The notes: generated from the letters alone by a model not told the origin. A stretch of 64,000 bases of DNA from Circinella minor (GCA_016758965.1 JAEPRB010000119.1:60929-124928), one strand, 5' to 3'; counted from the first letter of the stretch, positions 13,700 to 27,203 are shown. Numbers and translations: made by a program.

Positions 13700-14243
13700 A
13701 GAAATCACATGGCAATATATATATATATATCACTCTCAAAAAAACATCTTGCTGTTTTTTTTCCCGTTTTTTTCCCAGATAGACAACTTACTATTATTAG
13801 ATTGAAATGGTTTTGTTCCAGTTGTTGAAGGAGCTCTCGTATTACTTGTTACTGAGTTTTGTGAATCACGTATACGAAAAGGTGATCTTGCAGGTACATA
13901 TGGATGTTGAAACCTTCCAGAATCTAATCGTCGGCTACTATTTTCAATGGATGCTCGTGAGTTTTGGTCCAGCCATCGTAAGTCATCGTCAAAAAATGAT
14001 CCAGTTCCAGTTCCATTTTCGGCCGTTGTTGTTGTGGTGGTTGTAGCAGAAGCAGAAGGAAATGCATAACCACCTCCACCGCCTGTTCCATTACGAGCCA
14101 GTTTTAATCCAGCTGGCCTATCATCGTTGTCTACCCGAGACAATGGTATCTATTCAAGTAAAATACAAAAATTTATTCATAACCTACTTTGGATTAATCT
14201 TTTCAAAGCAAAAAAAAAAAAAAAGGTCATTATAGTTTACCAT
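10972..14243 (-). CDS. Uds1 (Up-regulated During Septation) domain coiled-coil protein
   Basis: Exons 14241-14243, 13792-14149, 13382-13647, 12124-13241 and 10972-11986 sum to 919 residues. A low-complexity Gly/Thr/Ser N-terminus is followed by a Uds1-like domain: LLGQLLVSQALVDAELYNTL, then LTFEQLSDLKK joined across an intron to QRDELKERIVALETRW. The rest is almost entirely heptad-type coiled coil, including an internal repeat of the form EEIRSLKSQIKQL recurring four times at about residues 320-460. Uds1 proteins are fungal and linked to septation and hyphal polarity. The function here is inferred only from the domain. The first exon would consist of just the ATG followed by GTAAAC; the alternative is a downstream or unseen start. 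Confidence 0.8.
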
Positions 14244-16887
14244 TATTGAAGATCAATAATAAGTATAAAAAAAATAGAAAAAGAAGAGTAAAAAAAGAGT
14301 TATTGGAAAGAATGGATTAGAGCATTCGTTACACACAAAAGAATTGAAAAAGTCAAGCATCTGGAACTGGTTATTTTCATGTAACACAGACAATGAAATA
14401 CGAAGGTGATACATACAAAAAAAAGAATGTACTATTGTAATTACCAATAATAAGAACGCTAATAAATCGCTCACATTTGTTGATCTTTTTTATCCCGCCT
14501 GAACAAATGGATCTTACAGGATTTTCCGAATAAATTTGCATTATAATTAGTAGGGGGGACTTTATTTTCAATAATTTTTTTTTTACATCCTCATCATGAT
14601 AGTAATAGCTAATATTTCTTGCTATAGAAACAAAAGAATTTTGTAACTATAATGAACAAATTTATTATACGGCGAATGAGTTGTGTTTGGTAGGTTCACG
14701 CGACATCATTTCTGGTATATTTATATCTTGATAAATTACATAATAATTAGTCTGAAACAAAGACGCATCAAGTTAGGCTTTAAAATCCAGCAAATGAAAT
14801 TCGTCTACTACATAATACGCAAATTATCGGTTTCACATACATACATCACTGATGATAATAGCGACAATAATATGTTTGTTATGAGTTGTTTCTTATTATA
14901 ATCTTAATACAATTGAACCAATTTATTACTCGTTACTTCTTAATGGGATATTACCATATGGCTAGAAGGAAAGTCAATAAAAATGAGGTGTGCTATATTA
15001 AAAAATAATAATGAATACCAGGTAATTATAAAGTAAATATAAAAATATATATTAAATATAAGAACAACCACAACCACAAACTTTATATACTATATAATAA
15101 TGTTATATCTCATCTCACTTTTTTCTTTATTTATTGATTGAGATATTTCCCAAAAGTTCATTTTTTAAGATATTTCATTCTTCCCGATATCCCTGTCTAA
15201 AATAATATCATTTCGTTTAATTGTCCATATTTGTATATTGTACTATAAAGCTGTTATCATAATTACGTATCCAACAGTAGATATTCATTTTCATCTACAC
15301 AACGAACATATTTCTTGTAGCCCACGTTCACTACACTTGTACATTTTAGTTCGCTTCATTCTTGTTTATCAACATTAATTTAATATGATTAATTATTAGA
15401 TCTTTTTCTGAATTCACTTTTTATATTCATAGTTAATGTTTTACCAAACACTATGGTTCATGTGTTTGAATTTTTTTTACGTTTATATACATTACCATAT
15501 ATGATAATGACATTTCTTCTTTATTTATTGATATCGTTGGATTTAATATGATTTTAATATATCATACTTTACTTTTTTATCTACATATAAGCAATAAGAT
15601 ATCATTCCAGGCAACATTTTTTCACCCTGATTATTATTTTTTGTGTCTTCGTTTAACAAAAGTACGTATAAATAATTTTGTTTTATTCGCGTTCCGTGCT
15701 TAAACATACTCCATTGATATGTGTGTTCGATTTTTTCTGCTTTTTTCGCTTTTTTCCTATGTACGTATTCTACTCATGGATCTAGTAGATTCGTTTTTTT
15801 TTCATTACTCAATTTTTCTTTAGCGTCTTCTCTGGTTTCCAGTTATTATAAACGTTGTATATCATTATGATAGATGGAATTAAAACTTGTATGAAGGTCC
15901 TTGACGTTTCTTTATAATTTTTTTTTGTTTGATCCTATTTATATTTTATTTTTATTACGTATGAGATAAATCATAGGAAGTCAACTCTTTGTTTTATATC
16001 ATTCTTTTGGATCTTTGAAGATAAAGAAAAATACGTAAGAATGTTGACAACATACGTAACTTATCTTTTGACAAAAATAATAATCTATATTGACATCTTT
16101 AAGCAGTTATACGTACGTACGTATCTAGAGGAATAACTTATTAAAGGTAAATGAGACGAGTATCATTAAATATCATAGGTAAGAAGCGCATTATTATTCT
16201 GGTTACTTTTTTTAATAACATCAATACATATGCGTTACGTATCAAAAATAGTAATAGAAAATTTGAATTGAGTACGTAGTTGAGAATAAGAAGGTTTTCT
16301 TTTTTATCACCTGGATAGAAATAGATGGTTTTGTTATTACGTAAATAATAAAAAAAAGGATTAATTTCAATTAATTACGTATGTCGTAAAATATAAAATA
16401 CGGTTCACGAAGATGTACATTTATTTTTGTCATTTTTTTTAATTGGTTAGATGCTCTATAATACAGTACGTATAGTATTTATACTAAGGTATATCCAAAT
16501 AACATTCGAATAATAATTAAACTTATTTCTATACTATACGTATGAAAGCCAAGACGAATAATTAGGAATCTAAGTGTATAATATGAGGATGTGTTTATTA
16601 TATATATACGAGCTATATGCGCCAAGAGAATAATAGAGGAATGAATATTGGATACGGTATGAATACATTGTGAATGGGTGGAGAACGGACTGTGTTAATC
16701 GATAGTATTTACAACAAATGTTTTTTTTTGTTCATTTATATCTATTTGTAGTCATCATCTTCGACATTAATAATAAAAAAAAAAGGAAAATGTGTTCTGT
16801 CTTGATGATCGCTATAATCATTTTGTTTTTATTGTTGAAAAGAACGATTTTCGAAGAAAAAAACCCCCCGATACGAAATCAAAACAA
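14244..16887. other. Gene-free AT-rich stretch dense in TACGTA
   Basis: No coding exon was found in about 2.6 kb. The hexamer TACGTA occurs about 15 times between 15260 and 16550, including a run of three overlapping copies near 16110. It holds the 5' flank of the Uds1 gene and the 3' flank of the BTB gene. Confidence 0.6.
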
Positions 16888-19800
16888 TTATACATGACCC
16901 ATAACTATAGAAAATCGAAGTGTAGAAACACCTGCTGGGACATCTACTGTAGCTTCTGGGCTATCAATGTTATTATCCATGTTTTCACTCTGTCTTTCTT
17001 GTTGCGTGGATGAATTATTATTATTGCTATTATTATTAGTCACAATATGATTACTGTTTGATCGTATAAGTCTTGATACCTGTTGTTGTTGTTGTAGTTG
17101 CAACCCTGTTAAGGTGGTAGTGTTATTATTATTATTATTATTATTAGTATTAGTGGTATTATTTGTTGTATTAGTAGTTGACAGTGTATCATTTCCTGCT
17201 GTTGGGGATGAACGCTGTTCATCAGAGTGTGATATACGTTGACTATTGTGGTGAGATGACGATAACGCTTCATCAGCACACAAAGTTGTACTTCGCCAAC
17301 CCTATTATAATAGCAAGAAAATTTTCAGTAAAAGAACAAAAATAAATAAATAAATACTCATTTCTCAATACTTTTTTTCAGATACAATTGTATAAAACAT
17401 TATATAAGAACTATTACCCAGCTTTGAAGAACTGAAAAATTATCAGGGCTACTTTGAAATAATGTCATGGAATGTTTTGGTCCTCGTGACGGGCAAAAGA
17501 TTTTAAACCATGTTTTTACAATTTTACGTTTATCTGCATAACGTGAAAACGTAGATAATTCTGGTGTGCAACGTCGTGGACATTGATGATGATGATGATG
17601 ATTAGATGTTGCTTGATGTAAATCTATCCCCGTAGTTGAAGATGTTGTGTTATTATTTGGTGTTCCATCGGGGATATGATTGCAAGGTCCAAAAGGTATT
17701 GATTGACGATGAAGATAAACCCCTAACTGTAAAACACCTTTACGTTGTGAGCGTGTTTTCTGTATATACATGTTCCAATTTGAGCTATTATATTATCAAA
17801 AAACACCCAGTTAATTTTATACAATTATTATTTACTTGTAATAGTAGCATCTTCGATAAACATGGTAATAAATAAGTAAATGATCCCTTCTCTCTACTCT
17901 TTTTTTTTTTTCGTCACTTACCCAGCATAAAATATTGTTTTTGAATAAACACGAACATTATGCTTTAATGTTGCAAAATCCGTAAATTCTACACTGAATC
18001 GGAAGGGTGGGTATAATGCGTATTGCTTTTTATTGCTATCATTATTATTTAATAATCCAGCTGATGGTGCACTGTTCGACGATGATTGTTTATTTTTGGC
18101 GGGTGCTTGTGGAGAAGGCCTTAATTTCTGTGTTTCCGGTACTGTTGTAGAACCAGATGTAGTCCATAGAAACGTCGATTCCCCAGTGTATGTAGTCATA
18201 TCATCACTCGGAATTGGTTGTAATGGCGGGGGTCGTGACAATAATAGTGACACAGAGGTGTCATCCTCTTCCTCTTCGTTATCTTCTTCATATTGTGCCC
18301 CAGAAACTGTCAAATCAAGGGCCGTGTCACGTTCGTTTGCATTTTCTATTTTACTTCGTAAAGTAATTTGTTGCCACAGTGCATCCTTCAGTAATCGATC
18401 AGGGACTAAGGGTTGCGCTGTGAACGGATTTACATCCGAACGGATCGAGTCCAGTTGTTCAAAAGTCATGTGAATATAATGAATCGATTGTGAAATGATT
18501 GTGTCATACACTTCTAATTCCTGTTGAAGGGCATTCTTTTTACCGTTTTTGTTTTTGTTAGGTAGAATTGTTGATGTTTTCGATGTTGTTGTTGTATCAA
18601 TTCGTGTTGTTGTTTCTTCCTCTCCTTCCTCACTGATTGTAACCGCTGATGATAGTACTGAACTTGAGTCTCTTCTTTGCTGCTGATCAAGTGGTTCAAA
18701 GTTGGACCGTTTATGAAGATCATCTGGTGATGGTACCACCTCAATATCATCCATATAAGATTCCTGTTCAGTGTCACCATTTGACGAATTCTGATCCTCC
18801 TCTTCGTCTTCTTCTTGTTCTTCTTGTTCTTGACAACCAAATAAAGTATATCGCATACCGAGAATTCGTGTAACAAATTTATATCGATCATACTCACTTT
18901 ATCCCCGTGAAAAAATTAAAAATAAAAGTCAATTTTTTTTTTTCAATTTATCCAAATCTGATCATAATAATAACACCAGAATTCAAAAATATATCTTTAC
19001 CTTGGTACCCAGAATGCATCACTTTCAATAATTTTTTTAATCCAATGTACAGGCAATTGAGCTACAGTTTCCAACTTCATTGAATAGATTTCTCGACATA
19101 AATAAGTAAATACGGCATTCAGAATACGATCACTTCCATAAACCACATATTCATCCGCAAAACTTAAATACTGTATCACATTTTCTTCATCTAATGTTTG
19201 TAAAATAAATTGTACACATAAATCCGCCATATGTTCCAGTTGGAAAAATGAACAAGTCGCCAATATTTGTCGTACATTATCTTGATGGATGTCTGGATCG
19301 TACAATTTCCCATATAATTGTGTCAAGACAAAATAAAAGGACTCGTCTGTAATGAATGGATTATTCTCGAAATGTAAAGTGACGTTATCCGATGACGACT
19401 CTTGAAACCCGCCTTCTAATAATAAACTAAAATAAGGATTTTGGTCTAAAATGACTCGATGCAAGTTGTACACTTTGCCCCAGGCTGGCACGTGGACCGA
19501 AATGTCGCTTCCGATACCGTCAATAAGTCCACGGGTGAATATGTGTCGACATAACATGAGTGAGTGTAACCTCCAATCGTATTTTGTTCGCGCTTGTGAT
19601 GTGGATGCTGTAGGTGATAGATTGCTGAAGGTATTATAATAATCCGTAAAGGGACTTCCTGCTCCTCCTTCAAGAAAACTATTGGGTGATGAACTTTTAC
19701 TGCTACTATCATTATTGATTAACCATGGTAAATCCGGGATACTTTTAATTGCATTATTACGAGGGCGTTGATTATGATTATGATTTTGTTGTTGTCGCTG

Positions 19801-20043
19801 TCGTCGTCGTTGTTGTTGATTATTATTATTAGTATTATCACGGTGATGATCCGTAATAAAGTCAGTACTTTCACTTAATAATTCTGGTGTAGATCCATTG
19901 GATGCGTTTGGAGATCTATCAGGTACGGATGGATAAAGTTGTTGCTGTAATTCTGGAAGTATGTTTTCACGGTTACTTGTGGTTGCCATGGTATTAGTGG
20001 TATTACTGGATATGCGTGAGGAATGGAAAGAACTTGTCCTCAT
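16888..20043 (-). CDS. BTB/POZ-BACK protein, germ cell-less (GCL)-like
   Basis: Four exons (19001-20043, 17922-18896, 17418-17784, 16888-17301) encode 932 residues. After a disordered Asn/Gln-rich N-terminus a BTB domain begins near GIGSDISVHVPAWGKVYNLH, followed by a BACK-like segment (QILATCSFFQLEHMADLCVQ) and the motif EYDRYKFVTRILG across the first intron. The C-terminal part has an FSVEFTDF...FYAGSNWNMYIQ segment and QLGVYLHRQS, like the C-terminal region of GCL/BTB proteins. Members act as substrate adaptors for cullin-3 ubiquitin ligases; this role is inferred. The middle and the C-terminus are acidic or Asn-rich disorder. Start choice: ATG at 20043; a second ATG at 19989 is possible. 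Confidence 0.85.
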
Positions 20044-20526
20044 TAAGAACACAATTGTCCAAAATTTATAGATAAGCAAGAAAAAGGGGTATAATAGTTA
20101 TAAAAAAAAACTAAAAAAAAAAGTTAACTCTACATAATCAACTAATTTACATCATTGAAGAAAGTGTAACTTACATTGAATAAGTTCGGTGTAGAACAGA
20201 ACGGTGATATACTTCTTTATTTTTCGTTATGTATATATATATATATATATACGTTTATATCTATATGAGAATAAAAAGAGAAAAAACCGAAAAAAAAAAA
20301 GAAAATGTTGACTTTTATATGAATTGAAAGAAAGAAATAGAAAAAGGAATATCGAAAAAAAAAAGAACGGAACCGTTCCTTCAACGTTTTGCATAGCTGT
20401 GTGCTGTTTGTAGTTAAATTGGACACCCGACCTGACAATACAATGAAAAATAGGCGTCAGGGTTGATATATTGTTTCACCTTCATTAAACTTGCCACTCC
20501 TTTCTTTTTTTTTTTTGTAAGACACA
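20044..20526. other. Bidirectional promoter region between BTB gene and ALG8
   Basis: The two genes diverge here. A GTAAGT donor on the minus strand near 20170-20175 could belong to a 5' UTR intron of the BTB gene. There are A/T runs and a TA microsatellite near 20230, but no coding exon. Confidence 0.4.
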
Positions 20527-20791
20527 ATGAGTAACTTACTCATTGGTAGTACCATCATTAAAATATTGTTGATTCCAGCATAGTAAGCAGATGAAATATT
20601 AAAATTATTATTGTCATCATATTTTATTCGGGGATATTACCTTTCGTTGATGTATCTTGTTATATAAATACATATATAACCATAAAGTAGATCAACAGAC
20701 TTTGAAGTTCATCGTAACTGGTTAGCTATAACAAATAGTTTACCTATTTCAAAATGGTATATTGAGGTAAGAAAAAAAATATAAACTTATG

Positions 20792-20826
<35 letters not shown>

Positions 20827-23079
20827 TGTAATAAGAAAAAAAAAGATTTTAATTTTCTTATATGATAAATATCATAGAATACATCAATATGGACACTTGA
20901 TTATCCACCATTCTTTGCATGGTTCGAAAAATTTTGGAGTTTATTTGCTCAATGGATCGATCCAAATATGCTTGTGATAAATAATTTAGAATATGCTAGT
21001 TGGGAAACTATTGTTTTTCAACGGTTAACAGTAATTATTAGTGAACTTGTTTTGTATTGGTCACTTAAAAGGTAAAAAATATCTTTGAAACAAATTTTTA
21101 AATTGAAAACAAACAATTTCATTCATGCATAATTTATATATATTACATTAGATACATTCGATATTTTGGAAATCAATATGTTAATTGGCTTATAGCAGCT
21201 TCAATTTTTCTTCATCCTGGCCTCTTGATTGTGGATCATATCCTTTTTTTTTTTTTCGTAATAGGTTGTAATATATAGAAGATTAGTGTTTGTGTGTGAA
21301 TCATGCCGGAGAAACATTGTAATTGATCCATATTTTATCCTTAACTCACTTTTAACACACATGCATTTCCAGTATAATGGATTTCTTTATGGCATTCTAA
21401 TTCTTTCTATTGTTGAAGCTAAGCGGGTAAATATTTATATTATTATTATAAGATCATCTGTGGGATATTAACTAAATACAAAATACAAAAAAAAAAAAAA
21501 TAGGGTCAATTATTATCATCAGGCATTTTATTTGCTGTATTATTGAATTTTAAACATATTTATTTATATATGGCACCCGCTTATTTTGTATATTTATTAA
21601 AAGCTTATTGTTTCACTTCTGGTAAGAATAATTTATTTGATTCATGTCAGACTTAAATCTAAAATGGGGAAAATATTTATGAATTTTTAGATCAATTATC
21701 ATCTTTTTCGATACAACGATTCATTACTCTGGGTGGTTCAGTTATTGGTGTATTTGCACTCTCGTTAGGTCCATTTATACATCAATTACCAGCTCTCTTG
21801 AATCGACTGTTTCCATTTACACGTGGTCTCTGTCATGCGTATTGGGCACCCAATTTTTGGGCACTCTATGCTGCTGCTGATCGATGTTTCATTTTTGGTA
21901 TGAAATATATTTTAGTAAAATTATTTATCATAAAAAAAATGCTCATTATCATAATTTAGTTGGTAGACGCCTTGGATGGTCAATGAATGAAGCAGCACTA
22001 GGTTCAATGACTCGTGGATATGTTGGTGATACACAATTTGCGGTCTTACCTGATATACAAGCTTCGCATACTATGATTTTAACTTTAATTGCTCAACTGG
22101 TAACAAAAAAAAGAACAGAGGGGGTGGCAAACGTCAATACTTACAAACAAACAAATAATCCTACGATAGAAAAAGTAGGCCGAGAAGGAATTAATCTATC
22201 ATTGGTAAATAACATCGGTTTTTTATTTGTTTGTTTGTATGTTATCATTATGTAATATAGGCTGTTCTTCAATTATTATGGCGAAAACCAACATTTGACA
22301 ACTTTTTATCATCATTGACATTATGTGGGTTTGCCTCATTTTTATTTGGTTGGCATGTACATGAAAAGGCAATCTTGATTGTATTAATTCCATACAGGTA
22401 AATTATAATTATATATATATATATACGGTTGAAGATGATATTAATGGTGATAATACTAATATTCTTACAATAATGTGTTGGGGATATAAAAAAAAATAGT
22501 TTGATGGCAGCCAATAATAAACTTCATTTGAGGGCATTTGTGATGTTAAGTGCTGCAGGGATTTATTCGTTATATCCCCTTCTGTTTCATACTGCGGGTA
22601 AATAATATAAGAACTTGGATTAAAAGAAGGGGAGGGACACCCAGACATTGGATTACTTATTACATGGATGACACTAATTCCATATTTCTTATACCATATT
22701 ACATAGAAACACCAATCAAACTAACATTTACTTTATTGTGGGCATTGATTATCATACCCGGATTGGCTTTTACTATGAAAACGTAAGTTAAAATGAAATA
22801 TGTTTAACATACATAAACTGGTCATCGTGATTACATCTCGGAGAATATTTTTAATTTTAACCTTTTTTTTTAACTAGATCTATCAAATCTATATTACATC
22901 CTATTGAGATATTATATCTTTTAGGATTAATTATATTACAATTATATTCAAGTATTATTCATGAACTTGTATTTGGGGGTTTTGAGTTTTTACCATTGTT
23001 ACTGACAAGCGTTTATTGTGGCGTAGGGGTCATGTATGGGTACTTGTTAGCCATGATCAACGTATGTTTCACTTGTTAA
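20527..23079 (+). CDS. ALG8: Dolichyl-P-Glc:Glc1Man9GlcNAc2-PP-dolichol alpha-1,3-glucosyltransferase (GT57)
   Basis: ALG8 adds the second glucose to the lipid-linked oligosaccharide on the lumenal face of the ER membrane, ahead of N-glycosylation. Twelve exons (20527-20582, 20688-20766, 20878-21071, 21152-21237, 21359-21426, 21504-21621, 21691-21897, 21960-22099, 22261-22397, 22500-22597, 22707-22782, 22878-23079) give 486 residues. Diagnostic segments are [33 protein letters not shown], the [13 protein letters not shown] motif, [35 protein letters not shown] and [17 protein letters not shown], with many hydrophobic helices. The intron splitting the His of DHMHFQYN is AT-AC and U12-like (separate entry); all others are GT-AG. 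The C-terminus is short after YGYLLAMIN. Confidence 0.93.
21238..21358 (+). other. U12-type AT-AC intron inside ALG8
   Basis: The exon before ends GATC and the exon after begins ACATGCATTTC; only this joint restores the conserved DHMHFQYNG motif. The intron starts ATATCCTTT, which is the U12 AT-AC 5' splice-site consensus, and contains TCCTTAAC at 21338-21345, the U12 branch-site consensus, 13-14 bases before the terminal AC. No GT-AG pair gives the same protein. I therefore read it as spliced by the minor spliceosome. Confidence 0.9.
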
Positions 23080-23353
23080 ATCAAATAAAACATGGGATAA
23101 TTGATTTCCTTCATTATCATTTTTTTTTATCTTAAATGGATAACAAAATATTAGTGGCAAATTAACCCCCCGGCTCTTTCCCCCATTATCGAACTTTTTT
23201 TTTTTTTTTTTGTATTTGGTTCCATATTCCATATTCCATCTATTTTCTCTTTTTGTTCTTTTATTTAATTATAATTTCTTTTGATATATAAAACATAGAA
23301 CGAACAACATAAAAACATCAACATAATCCATCAATAAATAAATTGAAAAAAGA

Positions 23354-23598
23354 ATGGATTCACGACAACTCCGGATGCCGGGGTACATGCTATATTGTGT
23401 CCTTGTAGCAACCTTGGGATCTTTTACTAATGGTTGGACTATTGGTTCACCAAACGTACCAGGTGAAATTACTCATAATTGTCCTAATGGCAATGCTCAC
23501 ATCAAAGATCCACGACTACCAGATTGTTTACCTATGGATACAACGCTCTGGTAAAATAAATATATAAGCAGTATAGTTAATTGAATGCAAAGCACATA

Positions 23599-23645
<47 letters not shown>

Positions 23646-25362
23646 CGCAGGGACACACGTTAAAGAGCAAAAGAGTAATACTAACTCATTCATTGATACC
23701 TTTATATTATATCTTTAGGGGTTTTGCTGTATCATCATTTTGTGTAGGTGCATTAATAGCTGGTTTTTTTGGCGGTTCATTACAAACAAAACTAGGCCGT
23801 AAATTATCAATTCGCGTTAATACGATCCCATGGATTATTGGTGGTATTTTGATGGGATCTGCTGTGGATAACGCTCAGTTCATTATTGGGCGTCTTATTG
23901 CTGGTTTCTCTTGTGGATTTGGATCTGTTTGTATACCAACTTATATTGGTGAAACGTCCACAATTCGAGCTCGTGGTGCAATGGGAACATGTCATCAGTA
24001 AGTATAGTCGTCAGATTTACAAGATGTATATTTCCTGGAGAGCAAAAAAACTAATTGTTACCTCACAAAATAATAATAATTTAGATTTCTTATTGTAATT
24101 GGTATTCTGCTTGCCTCCGTTATTGGTTTACCTACAGCTAATGTACCATGGTGGCGCCTCAATTATGCAATTGTTGGTATTCCTGCAGTTATTCAATTTC
24201 TTTTATCTTTTACTATTGTCGAATCACCGCGTTGGCTCATATCTCAAAATCGTATCGAGGAAGCACGTCATGCTCTTGCACGTTTACGTGGTAAACGCGC
24301 TAATATTGAAGGAGAGTTCTATGAAATTGTAGAAGCTCAATTAGGTACTGCAGCTGCTTCTTCCGTTGTTCATAACTCGAGCGCTGCTGCCATGACAACG
24401 AAGCAAAATAACGGTGGTATTACTCAAGGGGCACAAAGAGAACATGATGAAGAAGATGCTTTACATCCAGGTGGCCTTAATGATGTAGATGGGGTGAGTC
24501 CTACATCAGAAGAAATGACTGAACATGTCACTCACCAGGAAGCACTTAATATTTTCCAAGTATTCAAGGATCCTTTGATTCGTCATATTACATGTTTAGT
24601 GTTGTTTTTGCATTTTACACAACAATGGATCGGTATGAATGCTGTCATCTTTTATTCTACCATTATTTTTAATGAAGCCTTTGATCAAAGCATGTCACAA
24701 TATATGACCATTGCTACTATGGGAGTAAATTTCGTTGCTACGTTATTTTCTGTTCTATTGATTGATCGTATGGGCCGTCGTCCATTATTGCTTTTGGCAG
24801 AATTTGGATGTACAATTTTTTCCATGTTATTGGTGATTGGATACAGATTCAATATTCCTGCATTACTTGTCGTTTCCGTGTTCCTGTACGTCGCATCATT
24901 TGCTATTGGTATTGGCCCGATTCCTTGGGTAAGATATTATTCCAATATATTTAATGCTGTTGTTGTTATATTTAGAATATATTATTCATGTGTGTATATT
25001 TTTGTTATTATTATTAGATGATTACATCTGAGCTATCACCTACTTATGCGAATTCATCTATGAGTGGATTGGCTACAGCCATGAATTGGTCAATGAATTT
25101 TGTTATTGGTTTGGTGTTTCCACTTATTTTCCAAAGAATTGCAGGATATACATTCTGTATCTTTATTGGCGTGGGTATTGTTGCCATGATTGTTACATAT
25201 ACCTTGCTTCCGGAAACCAAGAACCGTTCCATTGAAACTATCTTTAGAAATTTGAATAAAAGTAAACGAAGTCATTTAGCGCCGCAACATCTAGGTACAG
25301 GTCCCCAAATTGAAGAACCTAAACGAGATCCTGTTACCCAAGAATTAGAACATGGTTCTTAG
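23354..25362 (+). CDS. MFS sugar transporter, GLUT-like
   Basis: Four exons (23354-23550, 23719-23997, 24085-24928, 25018-25362) give 554 residues. Helix 1 is followed by NGWTIGSPNVPGEI; then come GGSLQTKLGRKLS after helix 2, RLIAGFSCGFGSVCIPTYI, VESPRWLISQNR before a long hydrophilic central loop (about residues 240-290), QQWIGMNAVIFYSTIIF at helix 7, DRMGRRPLLL and PETKNRSIETIF after helix 12. These resemble animal GLUT-type and fungal facilitators more than the transporter at 7677-9946, so the two are not recent duplicates. Plasma-membrane or vacuolar location cannot be decided. The gene lies 275 bp downstream of ALG8 on the same strand. Confidence 0.92.
23599..23646. repeat. (CA)n(TA)n microsatellite in intron 1 of the GLUT-like gene
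   Basis: Over 20 dinucleotide units, CA changing to TA, lie within the first intron of the transporter gene. Confidence 0.9.
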
Positions 25363-25475
25363 AAAGATTTTCTCTGTTTCTTCATTGTACATAATCAGCA
25401 ATATATATAGATTGCTTCTTTCTCTTACTCTCTTTCCCTTTAAAAACATATATTTCAACAATAAAAAAAATATAC

Positions 25476-25508
<33 letters not shown>

Positions 25509-25634
25509 TTTATTTATATACATATACAGCTTTCATAATAGTATACTTTATTGATTTTTTCCTTTGAATGAAAGAGAGATGATATTAAATATACAAATCA
25601 TAATATTTGATACTATTTGTTACCGTTTTTATTT

Positions 25635-27203
25635 TTATTTTGTTTCTTGCTCTTGTTGGGTTTCATCAATGACTTGTTCACCAACATCAAGGAAACCATA
25701 TTGTGAACAGACTTGTACCAATGTTTCGGCATCATCCACTGACATCTGTTCCAACACCTTGTTCAAGTTATCCAATTCACCCGTTTTCAATGCATCACGG
25801 AAAGTTTCAGGTAAGGCTTGAAATACTTTATATGCTTCTTCTTCTTTGGGATCAGGCATACGAATGGTAATAGGCGATCCATCTTGTGCTGCCTGAAGTT
25901 GAATGGTTTCAACTTGGTCATTGGATCGTTCGGCAATAATCTCGGCACAACGTGTCTTGATTCGATCATATGTACCATCAGCATCTTTGAAAAACATATT
26001 GCGCGCTTGTGGGTCATTTGTACACATTCTGATTATATATATATATATATATATTAGCATTTTATAAATATATATTATAGCTAAACTCTCTCTCTCTCAT
26101 CTCTCAACTCTCATCTCTTTTCTTTCGGGTATTTGTAACTTACTTTGTAAAAAATGTATTAACACCATCACGTCCAAGTTGTCCACAGTATTGTAATGTT
26201 AATGCTTGAATAACACAGTTACGAGCATAATCTTCCTTGCCTTGAATTTGAGATGTAAATGCTTCTGCAAGAATTTGATCTGAAATGGTTTCATTAACGA
26301 TTTCTGGATATCGTTTAATGTGTTTTAAACTTGCTTCAAATCCTTTCAATTTAGCAAATTCTGCTGCTTCTTTGGATAATTCAATATCCTTTTCATCTCC
26401 ACTATCACTATCCTCCTCTTCTACTGCTGCTTCTGTTGACTTATCATCCGAAATTGACTATATATATGTATTCTTTTTTTGTTAATATACCTTGCATAAT
26501 CTATCAAACCTTGTTCATTCTCCATAATCCACTTTATACATCTGTAAGTTAATAAATAAATAAAAAAAAGACATACCAGATTCTTCATTTGTGCATTTGG
26601 ATTCAATGTTTCAACCACCTTTTCCTTCTTTTTTTCTTTTGGTTTAGAAGATGATGAACTTGTATTAAGTATCGTACGATTGGCAGTCTCTCTAAACATG
26701 TTTTCCGACGTCATTTTCTTATTTTGTTCTTTACGTAAACGTTCTAATTCCTTTTCTGACTTTTCCAATACAACAGTAGCTTTTTGTTGTAATGTTTTAA
26801 TAGCTCCTAATAAATCTTCCTTGTTATTCTTTTTGATAATATCAGTCAATGCTGTATCCAAGATGAGTGGAGGTGTATTAGGTTGCGTTGCCGAATCAAC
26901 GGCTACAATATGTCGACCGTGTTTCTGAGCAAGTGCTTGAAATTCTTTTAATTTCTCCAAAGTAGTTTCAACACCATATTTTTCTAAAAATGAAGGAAAA
27001 GGTTCCATTTGTTGTAAAATCCATTTTTCCATAGGAATAAATTGTTCGAGTTGTTCAATTTGTGCTTTACGTTCAGCACGTTCACGATGAATAGCTTCTC
27101 GTTTCCATTTAATCATAGATTTTTTATCCACATTAGGATGACATTCAATATCAGAATCATCAGATAATTCGAGATTATCCCACTTGCTATAGTCTAAAGG
27201 CAT
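25635..27203 (-). CDS. CDC37: Hsp90 co-chaperone Cdc37
   Basis: Three exons (26577-27203, 26144-26457, 25635-26028) encode 444 residues. The N-terminus MPLDYSKWDNLELSDDSDIE carries the family's invariant Tyr-Ser-x-Trp start and the casein kinase 2 site Ser14. It continues with HPNVDKKSMIKWKREAIHRE and a long charged coiled coil. Exon 2 holds the Hsp90-binding middle domain (YCGQLGRDGVNTFFTK at its end) and exon 3 the C-terminal domain (VFQALPETFRDALKTGELDNL). Cdc37 loads protein kinases onto Hsp90 in the cytosol. Intron 1 has GTATGT...TAG ends; reading through it would shift the frame, so it must be removed. Confidence 0.95.

Noticed and set aside
21238..21285. ALG8 exon 4 reading on through the T-run with a GTAATA donor near 21259
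   Set aside because: It would insert a run of Phe residues into the conserved DHxHFQYNG motif, and needs a fitting acceptor that is absent; the AT-AC junction restores the motif exactly.
26458..26576. Cdc37 intron 1 as coding sequence, since it is open in one frame
   Set aside because: Its length is not a multiple of three, the insert is not like Cdc37, and perfect GTATGT/TAG borders are present.
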